Source of the DNA: an uncultured Alphaproteobacteria bacterium
GTDB lineage: Bacteria; Pseudomonadota; Alphaproteobacteria; RF32; CAG-239
Direction of reading: 5' to 3'
DNA: 7,097 bases
Assembly: GCA_900553115.1 (NCBI GenBank)
Contig: USCF01000054.1
Location: forward strand, 1 to 7,097
Shown one piece after another: positions 1 through 5,326 of the stretch (its first letter is position 1; each line of letters starts with the position of its first letter). Made by a program: the position numbers and the translations under genes. The notes beneath the pieces are model-generated. The model was given only the letters and a program-made list of their open reading frames with translations. It had not been told where the DNA came from and searched no databases.

Positions 1-1
1 T

Positions 2-43
2 TTATGGGATTATATTAAGTGTATAATATACACTACCCCATAA
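2..43. promoter_or_regulatory. Nested inverted repeat with a TATAAT box upstream of the CCA gene
   Basis: The inner dyad is perfect: GTGTATA (19-25), a single A at 26, then TATACAC (27-33). It is enclosed by a second matching pair, TTATGGG (2-8) and CCCATAA (37-43). A consensus -10 hexamer TATAAT (22-27) lies in the inner dyad, so this is a plausible promoter/operator for the gene starting at 82. Any -35 would fall at the very edge of the window (about -1 to 5) and cannot be judged. It could equally be the tail of an upstream gene's terminator region, although no T-tract follows. Confidence 0.45.
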
Positions 44-72
44 TTATTGAAAGGATTTTTTGTTATGAAAAT

Positions 73-84
73 AGGATAGATATG
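73..84 (+). promoter_or_regulatory. Ribosome binding site deciding the CCA start
   Basis: AGGA at 73-76 lies 5 nt before ATG 82-84. The reading frame is open back to 19, but protein similarity begins only after this ATG and the upstream part would run through the promoter-like dyad. A second Shine-Dalgarno-like AAGGA (51-55) precedes an out-of-frame ATG at 65 that opens only a four-codon frame. Confidence 0.6.
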
Positions 85-1290
85 TCAAAACTGCTGACTT
101 CTAAGCGCATATACAGATTGTTTGACGCGGTTGAAGCTCATGGCGGAACCTTGCGTTTTGTCGGTGGTGCAGTGCGCGATACTTTGGCGGGCAGACATAA
201 TAATTTTGATTTGGACTTGGCTTCCGACTTATCTCCAGATGAATTGGTTGAGGCTTGTCAGGATTATGGCATAAAAACCATTCCTATCGGGCTGAAATTC
301 GGCACCGTCGGCGTTATTATGGATAATCAAGTGCTTGAAGTTACTTCTTTGCGCAAGGACATCAAAACCGATGGCCGCCACGCCGAAGTTGAATTTACTG
401 ATGATTGGAGCGTTGACGCCTCCCGACGCGACTTGACCATAAACGCCGTATACGCAGATTTATATGGTAATGTATTCGATTATTACAATGGCATAACCGA
501 TTTGGAAAACGGTATTGTACGTTTTATCGGGAATCCTGATGAACGTGTTAAAGAAGATTATTTGCGCATTATGCGTTTTTTCCGTTTTTATTCAATTTTC
601 AGCAAAAAACCTATTGATAAAAACGCATTAAAAGCTTGTGTTGACAATAAAGACGGTTTGCGTACCATATCTATTGAGCGAGTAAGAGATGAACTATTTA
701 AATTACTGGTTACGCCAAAAGTTGCCGAAACCATGCAAATAATCTTTGAAAAAGAAATTCTCAGCTATTTTCTACCTAGTAAATCGACTCACTTTGAGGC
801 GTTGCAGCATTTAACAGAACTAGTGGAAGATATGAAATATGAAGGAAACTTCCTGCGTCGGTTATTTGTGTTTTATCAGCCTAATTCTTCTGAGGCGGAA
901 AACATAGCCCGAACATTGCGTTTTTCTAAAAAACAAAAAGATATTTTTGTCAGTTGGGCCAAAATCAACCTTATGCCCGAGAATATATCAACGCCGACTC
1001 AGCGTCTGCGCTTTATTTATCGTTATGGCAAAACTTTCTGCTTGGATAAAATCTTGCTCACAGCAGCAATTTATAATATTGATAGCTCAAAAGCGGCAAA
1101 TGTTCTGCAAGAAGTTGAAGACGCTGTTGTACCTATTTTTCCGCTGAGAGGGCGCGATTTAATAGAACACAACATCGCTTCCGGTGAAAAAATCGGGCAA
1201 ACTCTTGCCTTGTTGGAACAGCAATGGATTGACAGCAACTTCAATTTGACCCGTAACGAATTATTGGATTTTGCTAAAAAAGCAATTTAA
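82..1290 (+). CDS. cca: CCA tRNA nucleotidyltransferase (class II nucleotidyltransferase family)
   Basis: This cytoplasmic enzyme adds or repairs the 3'-terminal CCA of tRNAs using CTP and ATP. From ATG 82 the protein has 402 residues. The nucleotidyltransferase head shows GGAVRD at 28-33 and the metal-binding pair D43-L-D45. RRDLTINA (115-122) follows, and then the neck motif ending EDYLRIMRFFRF (158-169), which contains the DxxR-type nucleotide-selection region. The C-terminal two thirds is the less conserved helical tRNA-binding body. The RFIG...EDYLRI-RFFRF wording is characteristic of alphaproteobacterial members. The closely related poly(A) polymerase has a similar head, but these motifs and the length favour the CCA enzyme. 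The last 17 bp overlap the convergent gene on the other strand, and no terminator is visible directly after the stop. Confidence 0.93.
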   Translation: MSKLLTSKRIYRLFDAVEAHGGTLRFVGGAVRDTLAGRHNNFDLDLASDLSPDELVEACQDYGIKTIPIGLKFGTVGVIMDNQVLEVTSLRKDIKTDGRHAEVEFTDDWSVDASRRDLTINAVYADLYGNVFDYYNGITDLENGIVRFIGNPDERVKEDYLRIMRFFRFYSIFSKKPIDKNALKACVDNKDGLRTISIERVRDELFKLLVTPKVAETMQIIFEKEILSYFLPSKSTHFEALQHLTELVEDMKYEGNFLRRLFVFYQPNSSEAENIARTLRFSKKQKDIFVSWAKINLMPENISTPTQRLRFIYRYGKTFCLDKILLTAAIYNIDSSKAANVLQEVEDAVVPIFPLRGRDLIEHNIASGEKIGQTLALLEQQWIDSNFNLTRNELLDFAKKAI

Positions 1291-1708
1291 CTTTGTTAGC
1301 TCCGGCTTGACAGCTGCCACCGTTATTGATTTCGACTTTACGAGCACCGGTTCCGCTTTGGCAAACAAAGCATGACGCGTTATCTAAGCCATTTAAAATA
1401 ACATAAAATCCACCGTCATCAGAAGCTTCAACATTCCAATCAATTCCGGAAAAGCCGCTAAAATTCAAACCATTTTTACTCAAACCGGCATAATTTCCAA
1501 AATATGTTGTTTGAACTTCTGAAACCAACATTCCTAAATCTTGTTGAAAGCGCATTCTATTTAATGCTCTTTGCCCTTGTCCAACCGCTTGGTAGCCTTG
1601 GGTAGAAAGCTCACCATCTATTATTAATGCTCCCAGCGAATCGCTCATTTGCGCCATGGCGTTGCTGCCAAACAAGCACAAACCCAACAATACTAAAATT
1701 TTTTTCAT
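1274..1708 (-). CDS. Small exported protein resembling a type IV pilin globular domain
   Basis: The 144-residue product begins with a clear Sec signal peptide: MKK, a hydrophobic core at 4-14, and a signal peptidase I site A17-M18-A19 before Q20. The mature protein is about 125 residues. Its layout recalls the globular half of PilS-like type IV pilins: a helical segment (about 43-70, ending EVQTTYFG), Y73-AGL, a GGFYVILNGL strand (99-108), and a C-terminal disulfide-type region with C113, C116 and C133 ending NKVKLLF. It lacks the prepilin peptidase site and the long hydrophobic N-terminal helix of true pilins, so it should not assemble into a normal pilus. The pilin link is a pattern judgement, and the safe call is secreted protein of unknown function. 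GAGGAGAT (1720-1713) is a strong ribosome binding site, and the gene starts 10 nt after anmK. Confidence 0.8.
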   Translation of the reverse strand: MKKILVLLGLCLFGSNAMAQMSDSLGALIIDGELSTQGYQAVGQGQRALNRMRFQQDLGMLVSEVQTTYFGNYAGLSKNGLNFSGFSGIDWNVEASDDGGFYVILNGLDNASCFVCQSGTGARKVEINNGGSCQAGANKVKLLF

Positions 1709-1718
1709 TTTTATCTCC

Positions 1719-3020
1719 TCAAAAATTTATTTTATTCTGCCAACCTCGAGAAGCCTTGCTCAAATAATCATCAACAGCAGCTTCATGTGGCCGCCGCATA
1801 TTGCCCAATATTAATTTTTCAGCATAATTTTTCAATTCCGGCAAATTCCAAGTTTTGCGTTCTAAATAATATCTTGCCAAATCCGCAAACAAACGCGCCT
1901 CCATAAACTCTCCCAAGTCGGAATATTTGATATTTGGTTTACTCTCCAGCATTTGAAAAAAATCTGCAAATAGTTTTGCGTGCTGATGCAATACAGGCAT
2001 TTTTCCAAGCAAAATATTGTCAAAGCTCTGACGTGCAACCAAATTTTTCCAGCCGCCGCCAAAAAGTATAAAATTGGCTGTCAACTCTATAACTTTTGGC
2101 GTTGAAGCCACCGCATAGGCTGTCAGATAGCCGGCAAAAAATTCCAGCGTATGCAAAACATCGCAAAAAACTTGCTCATTTTCCGCCGGACTGCCGTATT
2201 CATTTTCTATATAATTAAACAGATATTCGGTTTTATAAAAAGCCGGATCGCCGGATTTTGGCGGCGTTAACTCATAAAATTGTTGACCTAAGGCAAAAAG
2301 TTTTTGCCACAACTCCGGCAATAATTTACCTTGCAGACCCCAATGTGCGTCTTTATCAAACGCAACGCCTTTATAACGCAACACAAAACAGTCTATATAT
2401 TCATTGAACGGACCGGAGTCCCAGCTGATTTGCGAAACACCGTTTTTTATCCATGCCAAATTTGCGGTGTTGCCGGCGTTAATATAACAACCGTCGCCCT
2501 CTTGTTTGGATATATGCGCATTATGCGGAGCCGCCAATGGAGCGCCCTCAAAACCATTCATCAGCAAAGCCGAACGAAAATCGTTTATAACCGGAATATC
2601 CGTTAAATTTGCCAATAGCTGCGCTGATCCCATTTGCGTTGTAAACGGATGCGTTCCATTGATTTTTGCCAAAGACGGCGGATTATGATCCAAGGTTTTG
2701 CCATGGAAGCCAATTGCCTGCACACTGCTCTTAGCAATATTGTTTTGCCGGCAAAGCTCGTTAACTGCGTTTGCAACTCCGTTAACATATTTATTATGCA
2801 CATATAAAAAATTGTTGTCTTCAATAAGTTCGTCTGCCGTAAGCTGCTGTTTTACAATACGTTGGCGCAAATTATCTATTTCACGCTTTTCTTCTAGGCT
2901 ATAAGGTATACTCAAGCTGCAAATATCTTTTATTTTGTCGCCGTCAAATTCAGTAAGCACCACATCAATGGCGTCCATAGAATTTCCGGTCATATTGCCA
3001 ATTATGCGCAGTTTAGCCAT
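1719..3020 (-). CDS. anmK: Anhydro-N-acetylmuramic acid kinase, divergent (AnmK family)
   Basis: AnmK opens the 1,6-anhydro ring of anhydro-MurNAc and phosphorylates it with ATP to MurNAc-6-phosphate, a cytoplasmic step of peptidoglycan recycling. The 433-residue protein follows the family in order: phosphate loop GNMTGNSMDAID (8-19), AIGFHGKT (102-109), DFR (147-149) with EGAPL (158-162), NAGNTAN (181-187), WDSGPFN (200-206) with D201 aligning to the catalytic Asp of DTGPGN, DKDAHW (222-227), PPKS (253-256), FGGGWKN (320-326) and MEARLFADLA (373-382). It is longer than the usual 360-370 residues. The second Asp of the usual DFRRRD is L153, NIGGIAN has become NAGNTAN, and the near-terminal TTGA is missing. 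Family membership is secure, but substrate identity is less so. Its start overlaps the ROK gene by 8 bp (ATGGCTAA) with only a weak ribosome binding site, suggesting translational coupling. Confidence 0.86.
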   Translation of the reverse strand: MAKLRIIGNMTGNSMDAIDVVLTEFDGDKIKDICSLSIPYSLEEKREIDNLRQRIVKQQLTADELIEDNNFLYVHNKYVNGVANAVNELCRQNNIAKSSVQAIGFHGKTLDHNPPSLAKINGTHPFTTQMGSAQLLANLTDIPVINDFRSALLMNGFEGAPLAAPHNAHISKQEGDGCYINAGNTANLAWIKNGVSQISWDSGPFNEYIDCFVLRYKGVAFDKDAHWGLQGKLLPELWQKLFALGQQFYELTPPKSGDPAFYKTEYLFNYIENEYGSPAENEQVFCDVLHTLEFFAGYLTAYAVASTPKVIELTANFILFGGGWKNLVARQSFDNILLGKMPVLHQHAKLFADFFQMLESKPNIKYSDLGEFMEARLFADLARYYLERKTWNLPELKNYAEKLILGNMRRPHEAAVDDYLSKASRGWQNKINF

Positions 3021-3813
3021 TGACTTTATCTTTCAACAGCAGAGCAGCCCCAATCAAACCGGCGTCATTGCCGGATGTAGCTTTACTCAATCGCAAAGGA
3101 TTGTGATAGCCTTTTTCATTGATGGCCTTTTCCACCGCAGGATAATCAACAATTTCGGCCAAACTACCGGATAAGGCCACCGCTTCGGTGTCCAAAATAC
3201 TATTTAATAACGCCACATCTTCAATCAGACGATTTTGCCACTCTTCATAAGCACTTTGTGCCGCCGGATTATATTCATTTTTCAGGCGGTATAAAGCGAA
3301 ACAATCTTTTTCTTCCAAACCATATTTACGCGCCAAAGCAGCCAAATCTCCGCCGGCAAGCAAAAACGGAACTTCGCCGGCCGCCCCGGTTTTGCCGCGT
3401 AAAATTTTACCGTCACAGATTATACCACAGCCAACTCCAGTTCCTAAAGTCAGCATAACAGCATGTTCTGTGCCTTTTAAAGAACCGAGTTTATATTCCG
3501 CCCACAAAGCAGCATTGGCGTCATTTTCTAGCAACACCGGCCTAGATGTAAGCTTGTGGAAATTTATATTTTCGTACCCGCTCGCTAAATTATGAGGCTT
3601 AGCCAAAAGTTTTTCATCATAAACAACTCCGGCCGTAGCAATCGCCACTCCGTCAAACTCTTCTTCATTAAGCCGCTGCAAAACATAACTTTCAATTTCA
3701 TACGCGCTTTTAGGTGTGGCGCAAACAGTTTTTTCACCCAGCAGTTTTCCGCAAACCGAAACTACCGCCGAAGAAATTTTTGTTCCTCCGATATCAAAAG
3801 CCAAGATTTTCAT
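3013..3813 (-). CDS. ROK-family sugar kinase lacking the zinc motif
   Basis: The 266-residue protein is a cytoplasmic ATP-dependent hexose or amino-sugar kinase of the ROK family. It shows the N-terminal phosphate motif DIGGTK (7-12), LENDANAA (95-102) with D98 as the expected catalytic base, the second phosphate loop GTGVGCG (124-130) and GAAGE (143-147). Typical ROK enzymes continue GEIGH and then a CxCGxxGC zinc cluster; here GAAGEVPF follows, with neither the His nor the cluster, and the protein is correspondingly short of about 300 residues. The C-terminal adenosine-side motif LSGSLAE (214-220) and a GLIGAA segment (252-257) are present. Position next to anmK suggests an amino sugar such as GlcNAc as substrate, but this is inference; glucose or ManNAc cannot be excluded. 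The ribosome binding site AAGGAGGT (3825-3818) is near-perfect. Confidence 0.85.
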   Translation of the reverse strand: MKILAFDIGGTKISSAVVSVCGKLLGEKTVCATPKSAYEIESYVLQRLNEEEFDGVAIATAGVVYDEKLLAKPHNLASGYENINFHKLTSRPVLLENDANAALWAEYKLGSLKGTEHAVMLTLGTGVGCGIICDGKILRGKTGAAGEVPFLLAGGDLAALARKYGLEEKDCFALYRLKNEYNPAAQSAYEEWQNRLIEDVALLNSILDTEAVALSGSLAEIVDYPAVEKAINEKGYHNPLRLSKATSGNDAGLIGAALLLKDKVNG

Positions 3814-3817
3814 TATT

Positions 3818-3825
3818 ACCTCCTT
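3818..3825 (-). promoter_or_regulatory. Near-perfect Shine-Dalgarno of the ROK kinase gene
   Basis: AAGGAGGT on the minus strand, four bases before the ATG, is the strongest ribosome binding site in the five-gene unit. It fixes the start of the kinase at 3813 and implies much stronger initiation here than at the weakly marked, overlapping anmK start downstream, which fits coupling of the two kinases. The 79-base gap that contains it (3814-3892) is the only sizeable gap in the unit. It has a weak AATGTA/TACATT inverted repeat (3850-3855 and 3873-3878) with no T-tract. Confidence 0.7.
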
Positions 3826-3892
3826 GCTTATTATTAATCATAAGTCAAGAATGTAAAAACTTTGTTAGCAACTACATTTTATAAAAAGAAAT

Positions 3893-4267
3893 TCAGCGTT
3901 CAAAATAAGCTTCACGCGTAAGGACCGGTGTCGATGTAATATTTTGAATAAAAATCGCCATTACATTAAAATCTTTTTGCTGTTCCAACGAATAAGCGCG
4001 GTTTAAGCGCAAAATAACTTCTTCTTTGTTGTCATAACCCAACAGCTGCGGCGTCAAACAATCCACCATATTGCCAAAATTATCAAACACAGCTGTTCCC
4101 AAAACCTGACACAAAAGATGTTCGTGCGGATTATTTAAATTTTCATATTCTATCACATCGCCAATTTTCAAGCTCTGACGCTTTTTATCAAACAAACGCA
4201 TATCCACTTTGCGTCCGGCTTTTATTCTATTAAACGAAAATTCGCTTAAATCCATTTTATATTGCAT
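3893..4267 (-). CDS. ASCH-domain protein
   Basis: This 124-residue protein is almost entirely one ASCH domain, a PUA-like beta-barrel fold linked to RNA binding and, in some members, to modified-nucleoside amidohydrolase activity. The domain signature GxKxxExR appears as G18-R-K20-V-D22-M-R24, with Asp replacing Glu, in a context typical of the family (FNRIKAGRKVDMRLFDKKR, then IGDVIEYEN at 35-43). A later VFDNFG (60-65) and the closing AYSLEQ...NVMAIFI (91-107) also fit. There is no signal peptide, so it is cytoplasmic. AAAGGA (4279-4274) sits 7 nt before ATG 4267 and supports this start over the internal Met5. The gene begins 12 nt after the lysozyme stop, so they are probably co-transcribed. 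The molecular target is unknown. Confidence 0.8.
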   Translation of the reverse strand: MQYKMDLSEFSFNRIKAGRKVDMRLFDKKRQSLKIGDVIEYENLNNPHEHLLCQVLGTAVFDNFGNMVDCLTPQLLGYDNKEEVILRLNRAYSLEQQKDFNVMAIFIQNITSTPVLTREAYFER

Positions 4268-4279
4268 TATTATATCCTT

Positions 4280-5200
4280 TTAACGGCCGCGGCTACCCCT
4301 GCGCGGTCTTGCTTGTGTCATTCTGTTCAGTTCATACTTAATCGAATCCGTCAAATTTCTCCCCGGCATAGTATCTAACACTTTTTTAAGTTCCAAAGAA
4401 TCCGACGGCAAAGACATTTTTCCGGCACTATAAATACCGCCTAACGGCACTCTACTAAAGTTAACTGAATTTTCCAATTTCATTTCACCTTGATTATCCA
4501 TAACAATTTCACCAAACAAAATTCTGGTTTCTAAATCACGGCGTTTTGCCAATGGCACCAATGTTTTACCTTTTGCTTTTACATGTTCTAACATAAAGCT
4601 TTTAACAAATTCGGCAGCTTTTCCATCTTTAGTGGTAATATATTTACTCAGTTGTTTAGAAAAATCAGACGGCGTTTTATCCTTTTTACGCAGCAATCCA
4701 GGTCCGCAATTAAACAAAAAACTACCAACCGCCGCTATCTCATCTTTGCTCATTTTCATCAGCGGCAAATATTTATTCATATTTTCAAACAGATGTTTAT
4801 GCGTAATCGATTTAAAATAGGCCAGTAACTCTTCTTTGGAATGAATAACGTCTCCAGGTCCTACTTTTTTGCCATCGGGACGATAGCAGTTGCCAATGCC
4901 AATGGTCCAAGCCTTGCCTTTATTATCCCAATATGAACGCAGGCGCACTCCTTCACAGTGAGCTATCAAACACAACATATCATATTCGGCTTTTTGAAAA
5001 TGGTTAAAGGCCAAATTAGTTCTGACACTGTCAACAGATAATGTCTTTGCCGTATCTTTCAGATTTTCTTGCAGAGTATCTTTCAATGCCATAGTTTTAG
5101 GTTTGGCAGTATTATTATCTGTACGTATAGGTTCGGCATTAGTTGTACTTACTGGACTAATACCTAATAATGTGCTCATTACCCAATTTTTCAAATTCAT
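4280..5200 (-). CDS. Phage-type lysozyme (GH24) with probable export signal and Arg-rich tail
   Basis: Phage-type lysozymes hydrolyse the MurNAc-GlcNAc bond of peptidoglycan. The 306-residue product has a GH24 domain at about 70-232. E83 is the expected catalytic acid in HCEGVRLRSYWD, followed by D92 and T99 in WTIGIGN; AVGSFLFNCGPG (157-168) and LAKRRDLETRIL (217-228) match the later family blocks. The E-8-D spacing is canonical, but D to T has six intervening residues rather than the five of T4 lysozyme. The N-terminus (K4, hydrophobic 5-15, TNA before E23) looks like a short, weak signal peptide, so periplasmic action is plausible but unproven. A lysine-rich linker (about 24-68) precedes the domain, and a non-conserved tail of about 75 residues ends with five Arg in the last nine. 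No holin or other phage gene is adjacent, suggesting a domesticated enzyme. AAAGGTGAG (5214-5206) is its ribosome binding site. Confidence 0.87.
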   Translation of the reverse strand: MNLKNWVMSTLLGISPVSTTNAEPIRTDNNTAKPKTMALKDTLQENLKDTAKTLSVDSVRTNLAFNHFQKAEYDMLCLIAHCEGVRLRSYWDNKGKAWTIGIGNCYRPDGKKVGPGDVIHSKEELLAYFKSITHKHLFENMNKYLPLMKMSKDEIAAVGSFLFNCGPGLLRKKDKTPSDFSKQLSKYITTKDGKAAEFVKSFMLEHVKAKGKTLVPLAKRRDLETRILFGEIVMDNQGEMKLENSVNFSRVPLGGIYSAGKMSLPSDSLELKKVLDTMPGRNLTDSIKYELNRMTQARPRRGSRGR

Positions 5201-5218
5201 TTTAACTCACCTTTTTAC

Positions 5219-5235
5219 CCTATATTATATATAGG
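5219..5235. promoter_or_regulatory. Perfect dyad over the -10 of the five-gene unit
   Basis: CCTATAT (5219-5225) and ATATAGG (5229-5235) are exact reverse complements around a TAT centre. The dyad covers the -10 hexamer of the minus-strand promoter, which is where a repressor would bind. It may also simply be an AT-rich promoter core; no regulator is identified. Confidence 0.45.
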
Positions 5236-5256
5236 ATATTTTATTGAAAAACGCAA
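5228..5256 (-). promoter_or_regulatory. Sigma-70-type promoter of the lysozyme-to-pilin-like unit
   Basis: On the minus strand, TTGCGT (5256-5251) and TATATA (5233-5228) are separated by exactly 17 bases (5250-5234). A start site near 5221 would give a leader of about 20 nt with the ribosome binding site AAAGGTGAG and ATG 5200. A consensus TATAAT overlaps 4 bases further downstream but lacks a -35 at good spacing. This is the only convincing promoter for the five genes. Confidence 0.6.
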
Positions 5257-5326
5257 GTTTTTTGTCATCTTTTTTGTCGTATAAAAGAGCTTTTCTTTTT
5301 GCATTAAGCATTATATATTACTTTTT

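Noticed and set aside
19..81. Extension of the cca protein upstream to codon 19 (extra 21 residues)
   Set aside because: It would start on a non-ATG codon inside the TATAAT-containing dyad, has no ribosome binding site, and the added residues do not resemble the family. ATG 82 has AGGA at a good distance.
2331..2904. Several open frames on the plus strand across anmK
   Set aside because: They lie opposite a well-supported kinase gene, show no family resemblance or ribosome binding sites, and are explained as antisense shadows.
3828..3843. PerR-box-like AT-rich stretch upstream of the ROK kinase
   Set aside because: It matches the consensus at too few positions and lacks symmetry, unlike the perfect dyad at 7060-7074.
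3829..3857. Possible internal promoter before the ROK kinase (TTTACA, 16 bases, AATAAT on the minus strand)
   Set aside because: Both hexamers match the consensus reasonably, but the start site would fall on the ribosome binding site, leaving almost no leader, and AT-rich DNA gives such matches by chance.
3850..3878. AATGTA/TACATT inverted repeat as a terminator between the ASCH and ROK genes
   Set aside because: A six-pair AT-rich stem with a 17-base loop and no T-tract on the minus strand is too weak to call a terminator.
5262..5285. TTGTCA and TATAAA as a promoter for the hydrolase lipoprotein
   Set aside because: The spacing is only 12 bases, too short for a sigma-70 promoter. No better pair was found, so the promoter of this gene is left uncalled.
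5283..5300. AAAAGAGCTTTT followed by T-rich DNA as a terminator or hairpin in the divergent region
   Set aside because: The stem is five pairs with a two-base loop, too small to form, and no transcript is expected to end there.
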